From the NCBI RefSeq assembly GCF_030247195.1, contig NC_080671.1, forward strand, positions 212,392,851 to 212,456,850: a stretch of 64,000 nt of DNA, written 5' to 3'. A model generated the notes under the pieces. That model was not told the DNA's origin, did not search any database, and saw only the letters and a list, made by a program, of their open reading frames with translations. The DNA comes from Topomyia yanbarensis. Lineage: Eukaryota; Arthropoda; Insecta; Diptera; Culicidae. This document shows positions 36,422 through 46,919 of the stretch, piece by piece. The translations under genes and the position numbers were made by a program. Position 1 is the stretch's first letter, and every line of letters begins with the position of its first letter.

Positions 36422-36814
36422 AATACACTGAAAATAATTTTATTCAGTTTAATGTAGCATTGATGCATGTAATATTACAATAGTTCGAGGGAAGCGGTGA
36501 TGTGCATACTTTCGAATATAATGCTACATAAAATCGTGTAATAACACAAATTTGTCAGTGAGCAACATCACACGGAAAATGGGAAGAAACTTTCATCAGA
36601 TTGATATTACACGATTGTGATGGGAAGAATTTCGTACATCATTTTCATAACAATATCATTTCAACTCGAATGCAATGCTCAGCGATATTAAGTGGTTGAG
36701 GTATAATTGCGTCTAAAACAATACAATATTGCATTTTGTTTCCCATTACGTCTAAATTTAACGCACATCAATGATCATCGCATCGAAGATTATTACAATT
36801 CTTTTTGCTGTGTA
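36422..36814. mobile_element. MITE with GTAATATTACAC-type interior
   Basis: The left end TACACTGAAAATAATTTTA and the right end TTACAATTCTTTTTGCTGTG are imperfect inverted counterparts. Several GATATTACACGATT-like motifs lie inside. It abuts the TA at 36815-36816 that starts the next element. Confidence 0.5.
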
Positions 36815-36884
36815 TAGAGCACTCTAGTTAGAGTGTGGCCAAGAGGCCATGACGTATCCAAACGAACATGGAATTTGACGTATA

Positions 36885-37803
36885 CTGCCGTTATAAGCAT
36901 ATTTCGACACAGATTTTTCAATAGGGCCAAAGTCGCAATGTACTCAAATGGAGAAAAATCAGTTTCAATATACGGCGATGCTTTTCCAAATGTAGTTTTT
37001 ATTGTAGGTATAAATTACTTTATGACCATGTTTTTCCGGAAGCATCTATGGTTAAACCTTATGACAATATAACAAAGAATTTAATTCCTATGTGCTTTTA
37101 GTGTGTAGAAACTAAAAAAATGCTTACGCCCAATTTGCATCCCAGTCGTGATTTCGCCCTTCAGCAACCACCATTTGCGGAAGGGCTAAACGGTGTACAT
37201 AATTTTCATAAGGGCGCGGTAAAAGGGCTAAACTGACTCTGTCTTGCTGGGTAGGGCTGGGTAAATGGGCGAGCTTGACAGTATACTTTTTAATAGGGCT
37301 CAGCAAATGGGCGCATAGAAACCCAATGTAAATGATAGGGCGCGTGCATCTTTTCTTCGAATTTCATGAAAATATCGAAATATTCGAATGTTTATGTGCA
37401 ACAACTATCGAGTAGACATGATCCTAGTAGATATTGCTTATCATTTATATAATAGAACCGCCGTTTAAAGAATAATTTTGTGAATAATAACCGTACGCCC
37501 GGTTCTGTCAAAAAATGTAAGTTTAGCCTTTATATTCCATATGAGAAGAAGGGCCTAAGTCGAAATCTCGAAGAAAATGCATGTTTCGCCGTTTTGTTTT
37601 CTTTAATTATAAATCGAACTAAAAACCATTTTAACTAATTTTCACCTCAATCTTGTAGTATTTTTGTCGCATAATGTCATAATAGCGAAAACGCAGTTTG
37701 TTTACATTTGCGATTTAAGCCCTAATGAAAGATCTATGTCGATTTGTCCCATGTTCTATGGGATTCCCTATATACATGGGACAATTATGCGTAGAACGGC
37801 AGT
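36885..37803. mobile_element. 919-bp CTGCCG-family element
   Basis: CTGCCGTTATAAGCATA at the left pairs with TATGCGTAGAACGGCAG at the right. TA flanks both ends (36883-36884 and 37804-37805). The right end contains the CCCATG..CATGGG fold-back of the 77-bp member at 18011. The interior has GGGCTAAA/AGGGCTGG repeats and no coding. Confidence 0.75.
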
Positions 37804-38292
37804 ATCTAACAGAAGAGACGACAACAGGCTTCTTGCTCTTCTTAATTTTATTTATCAGGGCCTGTTGTAATTCCAAAGACAACAAGCATCCATCGTTGCC
37901 AGATTTCATTTGCCTGTTTTTCACAGTTGCTGAAAATAATTGTTTCTCAAATATTGATCCTCTGTCAAGAATTCACAATACTAGCTGCATTTGAAAATTA
38001 AATTTTATGTTTATTCGTGTCTCTCTTAACAATACACGTAGTTATATCGTCATTCAGGGTATTTATTCAATTTGCATAAAATGTTCATGTGTATGAAAAG
38101 TAGCATAAATAAATTCAGCAGCACTGTTTTTTATTCCGTTTGAAAATATTATGAACGCTCTTGACTGTCAAAACGACCAATCAGAAGCTGGTTCAATATT
38201 GAGGTTAGGACTGGATCAAATTGGCTACGCGATTGTCTTCTCTTCTCTTAGGGCAGTATACACAATTGTAAAATCCACGCAAAAACGACCGC

Positions 38293-41200
38293 ATGAGCGC
38301 TGCTATCGCGATGGTGAGCAAAATCAAAACAAACGTCAAAAGAAGCGTGTATTTTTTTAAAAATTTATTAAAATTCATTTTTTTTCCTGAATAAGCAGAT
38401 TTATTTGGTTTAAACGCTATGATTGGGGTAAAAAAATCGATTCCTCACAAAGTGGTATGTAATACATATAGTTTCTGGCCTTCTAAATACATTTTTTTGC
38501 AAAGTGAAAATCGAATTTGCAAAGAAACACAAAAGCTTCTTCGTGTCCTTCCAAGAAAATATCTTATTCGTTAATTTTGTTTTTATCTAAGGATTTTAGA
38601 TCCAACCAGCGCTGTATTGTGCCGAAATGTTACACAACTGGCTATAAATTACTTCGGGTACCACGTGCCAGCAGCAAAGTATTTAAACGATGGCAAAACC
38701 TGCTAAATGTAACAGGTTATGGAGGTGAATTCATTTGCGAAAATCATTTCAAAACCGATGATTTTGTCGAAAGTAAATCTAAATAACCTACACAAAAAAA
38801 ATATATATTAAGTAATATTTCAATACAGATTCGAGAAAAAAGCTGAAAGCATCTGCGATGCCATTTTTGAAACTACCACCCACTTCCATAAAAATAAGGA
38901 TACAATCCGGATGTTGTATAATAGGTTGTCATTCGAAACGCATAGGAAATATGGAAAAGTTTCCTCAGAGAAAAACGGCGTCGTTCGGAAAATGGTCAGA
39001 GCTACTGGGAATCACAACTGAGGAAGCAACTAACCTTCCCCTGTATATTTGTCGGAGGCATTTCGCAACAACAGATTACGTAACAGGTAAACCAATTGGT
39101 AGTCGAAACACTTGTCGCGATATAAGTGTTGTTTAGTGGAATGTACCCACTTAGTAACACAGTACAGTCGTGATTCGCTGGTTGGGCCACAGCCTTGTCC
39201 AACTAACGAATTTGATTCGCTAGTTGGACCGACTGACAAATGTCAAAAACTCTCCAAAGGAGATGTTGGCAGTGTAAATGGATCTGTTCATATCTCCAAA
39301 TATTGTCAGATTGATTGTCAAAGTAAATTTGACACGAAATTTTGACGTTCAGATGCTTTTTAGTTGGGCAATGGTCCAACTAGCGGAGGTCCAACTAAAA
39401 AGCGGTCCAGTTAAAAAGTGTCCAACCAGCGAATCACGACTATAGTAACGTACATTTCATGCATTAATGGGTGAAGGAAAAGCCCTGTTACGGTATGGTG
39501 TACTCCCATTAAGGTAGTAAAGCTTTATATTAATGGTTTCCAGCCAATACAATCACAAAGACAACATGAGTAATTAAACGTGGGAAACTTTTTAGATCAT
39601 TCGGGACTACGAACAAATTTCAATTTTAATTTTCTAGTTTTATTTATAGTTTCATGTTTCCTCTCACTCAAATTAGCAAACCCAATCATTAATATTAGTC
39701 TCTAAATTATGTCTTCCTCAGTTCGTTCTCGATATTTGAAAATGAACGCTATTCCCTCCCAGAACATCGTGAGGATGATTAAAATGCCATATATGGATCG
39801 AAGGAAAGTGAGGGATTTGCCGACTCAAGCATATCTGACAGATCACAGTTATTGCAAGGAAGACTTGAAACCAAGAAGCAATCGATGTTGTTTTGTGCCA
39901 GGATGTTCTATAAAAAGTTCGAAAGGGATATTCTTGCACAAATTTCCAGAGAATAAGACAATAGCGGAGGCCTGGAGACATGCCATCAAATCAGTACACA
40001 AACCGACTCAGAATTCCTTCATTTGCAGCCAACACTTTCATCAAAGTGATTATGTATCAGGTATAGCTCTTGTGATATTGTATGTATGAAATAAGGCAAT
40101 CTATATATTTATAGGACGAAATTTATTGAAGAATGGTGCTGTGCCTTGCCGCAATTTACCTTCAACACTACTGGAGAAAACTCAATCAGCACGAAGTAGT
40201 AATAATCCATATTTGCGAGCATTCAGAAGTTTTCGGAATCCAAAACCTACCTGTCCTTATCGCGCCCTCGATAGTATATCCGACGAGGAAGTGAATCCCG
40301 TTATTACAGCACAAACCATGAGCAACAAATCTAACGATGATAGCGCAGCAACAAAGGAAGATAGTTGTCGGGATTTTCCTACAGATACATACAATAACGA
40401 AGGATGTGAGGAAAAGGTGTCGTTTTTGTCAGAACTTCCTTTCTACGAAACCACTGAAAGAATCGATCAAAACAATAACGTGACTGACTGCACAAATACT
40501 GCAGAACAGATCGATATCGACCGCACTATTCGGGAACTGCAGCAAAAAAGGAAAATTATTCTTAGTGATCTTTTAGTCACGGACAAGGATTTGAACGTGT
40601 GGACGGGTATGCCATCAATGTGCATATTGGAAATCGTATGTACGACAGTTAAGAATCTAGAGGACAATGTGTATAAGAACAAGTATAAAATGCACACCAC
40701 TGACCGAATAATTCTCACACTGTCTAAGCTGAAGCAAAATGTATCATTTGCAGCGTTAGCTGCACTTTTCAGGATTTCACCAACTACAGCATCATATTAT
40801 TTTTCATACACTATCCAAATCTTATCAGAAGTATTTAGTCCTATGATTTACTGGCCGACAATGGAGGAAATTCGTAGAAATATGCCACATTGTTTCAAAC
40901 AAAAATTTGGTAATGTTCGATGTGTACTCGACTGCACCGAAGTGGGCATTGGCTGCCCTAACTGTTTGAATTGTAGAATAGCTTGCTATTCTAATTACAA
41001 GCACAAGCGAACGGCAAAATTTCTTATCGGCGTTACGCCCGCTGGATTAATAAGTTTTTGCAGTCGAGCGTATTCGGGAAAAGCTTCTGATAAATATATT
41101 TTCAACAACGAGAAATTTATGGAAAAGTTGACGAGATACCAGGATGAAATAATGGTCGACAAGGGATTTGCTATTGAATCAGAATGCTTAGAAAACGGAA

Positions 41201-41442
41201 TTCGCCTACACATACCTCCAATAATGCACAGTGAGCGATATTCTGAAGAAGATGCATTGCTGAACGAGTCAATAGCAAAAGCGAGGATCCACGTAGAACG
41301 CGCAATATCTCGTATTAAAATATTTGGTGTATTGCAACGAAATTTAGATGCCAGTACATTGAAACACGTTGATGAAATAATGAATGTTGTCTGCGGGATC
41401 GTTAATATATCAGCGCCGATATTACGAGACGATAAGTTTTGA
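38293..41442 (+). CDS. ISL2EU-like transposase with three THAP domains (five exons, 668 aa)
   Basis: Proposed exons are 38293-38313, 38592-38772, 38829-39086, 39842-40060 and 40115-41442. Together they make 2007 bases in frame without a stop. Exon 1 (MSAAIAM) lies in the terminal repeat and is the least certain. THAP zinc fingers (C2CH) are at CIVPKCY..CENHF, CCIIGCH..CRRHF and CCFVPGC..CSQHF, each ending at an exon boundary. The last exon has a coiled-coil (RTIRELQQKRKIILSDLL), a helix-turn-helix (VSFAALAALFRISPTTASYY) and a DDE_Tnp_4-type catalytic core: Asp in VLDCTEV, Asp in IMVDKGF, Glu in RIHVERAISRIK. The exon 4 acceptor has a weak pyrimidine tract. The protein should bind the element ends through THAP fingers and cut DNA in the nucleus. 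Confidence 0.8.
39165..39442. mobile_element. pogo-like MITE in transposase intron 3
   Basis: CAGTCGTGATTCGCTGG at the left pairs with CCAGCGAATCACGACTA at the right, with TA at 39163-39164 and 39443-39444. The CAGT start and TA duplication fit pogo/Tigger-derived MITEs. It lies in an intron, so the host transposon gene is not broken. Confidence 0.8.
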
Positions 41443-41841
41443 GCAATTCATATATTTTTTTCTGTTCCGCAATAATACATTTAACAGATATTTGATGTAA
41501 CCGAATAAAAACATACTAATCATCTTATTGAGTTCTTTTGCTATATCAACTATACTTCCGAGTTACATATAATAGTTCCACCTTGATAGTAAATCCATGG
41601 CAAACAGGACTGTTATGTGTATCGTGGTAGTATATGCTGTTTCCTGTATGAATTATATGCACTACTTGAGTTGATGCTGAATGATAAAAATCTTCCGAAA
41701 TCGGCCGTCGAAATGCTTAGCGTCGTTAAACTTTATAATCATCATCGTTGCCAATGAATCCGGGAGTTATTCCGGAAAATGTCCGAAAGAATTTCCTATG
41801 ACTATGGTGCTCTTCAGCTGATAATACAGAACCTCCCACCA

Positions 41842-42081
41842 TATCTAGACAAACACGTGAAAGGAGCATAACTCTTTGTTTACTTTATCTTCCGTCAATA
41901 AATCGGTCGCTTTTACGTTTGCTCCTTAATTCTTAGCATAATATGCTAGACATCAGAGGCCTTCGATATTTATTGAAACAATGTTGGGAAGTTTTGTGAT
42001 GACGTCATTATTATCGAAAGAGAAAGTAAACACAGGGGCTCTCATTTGCGCTTAGGCCCTTTTCACATGTTTATCTAGATA
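41842..42081. mobile_element. ATCTAGAC-family MITE between the convergent genes (copy 1)
   Basis: Arms ATCTAGACAAACACGTGAAA and, inverted, ATCTAGATAAACATGTGAAA; flanked by TAT/ATA. It is present at the mirrored place (46250-46489) in copy 2, so it predates the duplication. Confidence 0.8.
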
Positions 42082-42271
42082 TATAAAAAATACCGGAGCA
42101 AGTTTATACGGTTTGCGTCTTCAAAGCTGTACTGTCTTCCTGTACTGCTTTATTATTCGTGTTTATCTTTTAACGACTTCTTGATATATCAGAGGACTTT
42201 ATGGTTTAGTCTTATTAGTCTAAATGTAGGGTAAAATCGGTTTATTGTTAACTTTTTGGAGATACAACAAA

Positions 42272-44014
42272 TTATCTACACAGTTTTGGCAAAATTTCTG
42301 AAAAATAAATTTTTTTCAGGACATGCAGCAGTTCTTCTGCGAAGGTTTTATCGTAACCGACCTCTATGACAATAAAATCGTTCTCTTGTTTCGAATAAAC
42401 AATGAAATCAGTTGTTTCACAGTTTAAAATATGCATATTAACCTGACATTGTGCATAATATGAGTGTTTCTTATTTAAGTAATATTTTGCATCTCCATCA
42501 ATCTTCACGTATCGCTGTGTGGATGAGCAGTTTGCCATTATCCAGTGCAAATCATGTTCTTCTCCTGCAGCAGGACATTTTATCTCCAGGACAATTCGTG
42601 CCATGGTGTCCAAACCATCTGGACTACCTCCGATCCATGGGTCCTCGTATTTAATAACAAAACCAGTTTTTTTAATGGCAGGATTCCTTTTTTGTGCATA
42701 ACACAAGAAAGCCGTCTCCTCAGTTTGCTTCCCATAGCGCGTACTTTTGGTTTGGAAGTTACTGGGTTTTAAATATTGGTATATTTTTTTCTCCCAGTTA
42801 GGTTTTGGATTTTTGGAGTAGGTGAACAGACCGTAACATGAACTTGCAGTAATACGCCTAGATCGCTGTATTTTCCAAGCCTTATTATTTTGAGCGCATG
42901 TTTCCTTAGCAATCTGACATACCTGCTGCTGCGTAACACATACAAATTTTTCGTAGAAAACCTGGTGTGAATTATCAATGAAGTGAGTTTTAGCAAGTTC
43001 TGTCACATCATTTCCACTGAAAAGAACAGACTGCAACTCCTGCTCTGTACAATAAATGTCCGTATGTACATGAGCAATAGAGCTTATACCAGTACGAAAT
43101 TGAATAATGTTTTCGTGACGTCCAACCATATGCTTAGCAATTGCGGATTGAGATGATACTGTACAACATAAAGCATCAAGTAAAATCAAGAAACAATTTT
43201 TAAGGAGCAACTATACTGCCGTGACACGCATTAGAGTCCCATTTGCATAAGCAATCCATAGCATATAAGGCAGTTATGAGTACCACGGCAGTATGATGAG
43301 GAATGTTACCAGCGATAATCTTTCGAAAAGATTCTGAAAGTAGTTGCTCCTTCGTTCCAACGTCAACGCAAATGTTGGGTTTACGTTGCCTCACACAACA
43401 TAAGTCTTGAATCAGTTTTGCACCCCAAAGACTTGTTTTTTCAATTTTTGAATATCCCCAAGCCTGGGCAGAATCCGTGCAGGAAATTTTTTCGAGTCTG
43501 TTGCATCTGAAATAGTAAAAAGTTTTTGAGTTGGATAATTAACAAAATATTATTTTCTCTTACTGGTTGATTCGCAACAAACACGCCACGATATGTTTAC
43601 ACCGTCTTGTACCAGCCTTACAAGAGCAATTCAGGTCCCAAAACTGGTGATTTTGACAAATTTTGAGTGACACTTCGTGTGGGATCCCTCCAGGATGAGA
43701 GCTTTGTAAAACATATCCTTTGGCATGGATATACATACCAGATCTGCTGGTGTAACCTATGCATACAATATGGTTAGCACTTAACACCGCTAGGCCTTCC
43801 CTTATCGGTCTAACAGAATCACCAACATACTCCAGCACATCCTCAAGTCGAATGACGATATCTTCTGCGACCGGTTCTAGATCTGAAATAAATAACATAA
43901 CCTTCAAAAACGATTCGTATTTTACCTTCTAAAAATTTAATCGCGTGTGACTGTTTCACTAGCCGGATCTAGTTTTTCTTAAAGATTATCGATTTTTTTA
44001 CCTGTTTCGTTCAT
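42272..44014 (-). CDS. SWIM zinc-finger / YqaJ-type exonuclease (copy 1, four exons, 471 aa)
   Basis: Exons by mirror of copy 2: 44014-44002 (MNET+G), 43882-43564, 43506-43310 and 43158-42272. The second exon ends with a SWIM finger (LNCSCKAGTRRCKHIVACLL). The last exon is the YqaJ/lambda-exonuclease-like nuclease: RRITASSCYGL, RYGKQTEETAFLCY, then catalytic GGSPDGLD and VLEIKCPAA, and the HSYYAQCQVNMHI motif. Acidic residues D and E-x-K are present, so the nuclease is predicted active. Intron 3 holds a 76-bp CTGCCG element. Such nucleases accompany the transposase in ISL2EU elements; their exact step is not known to me. Confidence 0.85.
43216..43291. mobile_element. 76-bp CTGCCG fold-back in YqaJ intron 3 (copy 1)
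   Basis: CTGCCGTGACACGCATTA pairs with TACCACGGCAG, flanked by TA on both sides. It lies between donor 43309 and acceptor 43159, so splicing removes it. The mirror copy is 45040-45115. Confidence 0.75.
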
Positions 44015-44164
44015 AGTTGTAACAGATATAAATCTTTTCAAATCGCAATCGAATTAAAATGTGGCTGTATTGGAAAAAAACGTATCGAATTTGTCAAATG
44101 ACTCACCATCATGCAGTTCCAATTCTTGTCACCATGAGCGCATACGTTTCTGTTGGATACGTCA

Positions 44165-44166
44165 AT
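44165..44166. other. AT dinucleotide shared by the two inverted transposons
   Basis: The junction reads GGATACGTCA-AT-TGACGTATCC, a perfect palindrome. It is the right 2-bp duplication of copy 1 and the left one of copy 2. AT also flanks the outer ends at 38265-38266 and 50025-50026. Confidence 0.85.
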
Positions 44167-44316
44167 TGACGTATCCAACAGAAACGTATGCGCTCATGGT
44201 GACAAGAATTGGAACTGCATGATGGTGAGTCATTTGACAAATTCGATACGTTTTTTTCCAATACAGCCACATTTTAATTCGATTGCGATTTGAAAAGATT
44301 TATATCTGTTACAACT

Positions 44317-46059
44317 ATGAACGAAACAGGTAAAAAAATCGATAATCTTTAAGAAAAACTAGATCCGGCTAGTGAAACAGTCACACGCGATTAAATTTTT
44401 AGAAGGTAAAATACGAATCGTTTTTGAAGGTTATGTTATTTATTTCAGATCTAGAACCGGTCGCAGAAGATATCGTCATTCGACTTGAGGATGTGCTGGA
44501 GTATGTTGGTGATTCTGTTAGACCGATAAGGGAAGGCCTAGCGGTGTTAAGTGCTAACCATATTGTATGCATAGGTTACACCAGCAGATCTGGTATGTAT
44601 ATCCATGCCAAAGGATATGTTTTACAAAGCTCTCATCCTGGAGGGATCCCACACGAAGTGTCACTCAAAATTTGTCAAAATCACCAGTTTTGGGACCTGA
44701 ATTGCTCTTGTAAGGCTGGTACAAGACGGTGTAAACATATCGTGGCGTGTTTGTTGCGAATCAACCAGTAAGAGAAAATAATATTTTGTTAATTATCCAA
44801 CTCAAAAACTTTTTACTATTTCAGATGCAACAGACTCGAAAAAATTTCCTGCACGGATTCTGCCCAGGCTTGGGGATATTCAAAAATTGAAAAAACAAGT
44901 CTTTGGGGTGCAAAACTGATTCAAGACTTATGTTGTGTGAGGCAACGTAAACCCAACATTTGCGTTGACGTTGGAACGAAGGAGCAACTACTTTCAGAAT
45001 CTTTTCGAAAGATTATCGCTGGTAACATTCCTCATCATACTGCCGTGGTACTCATAACTGCCTTATATGCTATGGATTGCTTATGCAAATGGGACTCTAA
45101 TGCGTGTCACGGCAGTATAGTTGCTCCTTAAAAATTGTTTCTTGATTTTACTTGATGCTTTATGTTGTACAGTATCATCTCAATCCGCAATTGCTAAGCA
45201 TATGGTTGGACGTCACGAAAACATTATTCAATTTCGTACTGGTATAAGCTCTATTGCTCATGTACATACGGACATTTATTGTACAGAGCAGGAGTTGCAG
45301 TCTGTTCTTTTCAGTGGAAATGATGTGACAGAACTTGCTAAAACTCACTTCATTGATAATTCACACCAGGTTTTCTACGAAAAATTTGTATGTGTTACGC
45401 AGCAGCAGGTATGTCAGATTGCTAAGGAAACATGCGCTCAAAATAATAAGGCTTGGAAAATACAGCGATCTAGGCGTATTACTGCAAGTTCATGTTACGG
45501 TCTGTTCACCTACTCCAAAAATCCAAAACCTAACTGGGAGAAAAAAATATACCAATATTTAAAACCCAGTAACTTCCAAACCAAAAGTACGCGCTATGGG
45601 AAGCAAACTGAGGAGACGGCTTTCTTGTGTTATGCACAAAAAAGGAATCCTGCCATTAAAAAAACTGGTTTTGTTATTAAATACGAGGACCCATGGATCG
45701 GAGGTAGTCCAGATGGTTTGGACACCATGGCACGAATTGTCCTGGAGATAAAATGTCCTGCTGCAGGAGAAGAACATGATTTGCACTGGATAATGGCAAA
45801 CTGCTCATCCACACAGCGATACGTGAAGATTGATGGAGATGCAAAATATTACTTAAATAAGAAACACTCATATTATGCACAATGTCAGGTTAATATGCAT
45901 ATTTTAAACTGTGAAACAACTGATTTCATTGTTTATTCGAAACAAGAGAACGATTTTATTGTCATAGAGGTCGGTTACGATAAAACCTTCGCAGAAGAAC
46001 TGCTGCATGTCCTGAAAAAAATTTATTTTTCAGAAATTTTGCCAAAACTGTGTAGATAA
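44317..46059 (+). CDS. SWIM zinc-finger / YqaJ-type exonuclease (copy 2, four exons, 471 aa)
   Basis: Exons are 44317-44329, 44449-44767, 44825-45021 and 45173-46059, with GT..AG introns. They total 1416 bases, in frame, ending TAG. Exon 1 encodes only MNET plus one base, and the G|AT junction gives Asp before LEPVAEDIV. The CA|A TGC junction and the G|TA junction restore Q-C-N-R and A-V-S-S. The protein is identical to copy 1 wherever compared, including the CSCKAGTRRCKH SWIM finger and the GGSPDGL/LEIKCP nuclease motifs. It may supply the nuclease for both elements. Confidence 0.85.
45040..45115. mobile_element. 76-bp CTGCCG fold-back in YqaJ intron 3 (copy 2)
   Basis: Exact mirror of 43216-43291, with TA flanks. 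It sits between donor 45022 and acceptor 45172. Confidence 0.75.
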
Positions 46060-46249
46060 TTTGTTGTATCTCCAAAAAGTTAACAATAAACCGATTTTAC
46101 CCTACATTTAGACTAATAAGACTAAACCATAAAGTCCTCTGATATATCAAGAAGTCGTTAAAAGATAAACACGAATAATAAAGCAGTACAGGAAGACAGT
46201 ACAGCTTTGAAGACGCAAACCGTACAAACTTGCTCCGGTATTTTTTATA

Positions 46250-46489
46250 TATCTAGATAAACATGTGAAAAGGGCCTAAGCGCAAATGAGAGCCCCTGTG
46301 TTTACTTTCTCTTTCGATAATAATGACGTCATCACAAAACTTCCCAACATTGTTTCAATAAATATCGAAGGCCTCTGATGTCTAGCATATTATGCTAAGA
46401 ATTAAGGAGCAAACGTAAAAGCGACCGATTTATTGACGGAAGATAAAGTAAACAAAGAGTTATGCTCCTTTCACGTGTTTGTCTAGATA
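46250..46489. mobile_element. ATCTAGAC-family MITE between the convergent genes (copy 2)
   Basis: Mirror of 41842-42081 in the inverted transposon. It begins ATCTAGATAAACATGTGAAA and ends with the inverted ATCTAGACAAACACGTGAAA. Confidence 0.8.
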
Positions 46490-46919
46490 TGGTGGGAGGT
46501 TCTGTATTATCAGCTGAAGAGCACCATAGTCATAGGAAATTCTTTCGGACATTTTCCGGAATAACTCCCGGATTCATTGGCAACGATGATGATTATAAAG
46601 TTTAACGACGCTAAGCATTTCGACGGCCGATTTCGGAAGATTTTTATCATTCAGCATCAACTCAAGTAGTGCATATAATTCATACAGGAAACAGCATATA
46701 CTACCACGATACACATAACAGTCCTGTTTGCCATGATATTCTATCAAGGAACAGTATATACTACCACGATACAGTAACTCGTGCAGTATAGTTACTAGCA
46801 AAGAACTCATATAAGATGAAGTATAGTTGATCGATAAATCAATAGCTGTTAATGTTTATTCGGTACATCAAATATCTGTAAATGTATTATTGCGGAACAG
46901 AAAAAAATATATGAATTGC

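Larger units (their letters stand above)
38267..44164. mobile_element. ISL2EU-like DNA transposon, copy 1 (apparently complete)
   Basis: It starts TGTAAAATCCACGC after AT (38265-38266) and ends GGATACGTCA before AT (44165-44166). The two ends are imperfect TIRs (TG....ATCCA....AAACG shared). Length is 5898 bp. It carries a triple-THAP DDE transposase (+) and a SWIM-YqaJ exonuclease gene (-), convergent, each starting near one end. A transposase plus YqaJ nuclease pair defines the ISL2EU group as I recall it, and a 2-bp duplication fits. Both genes appear intact. Three MITEs lie in noncoding parts. Confidence 0.85.
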
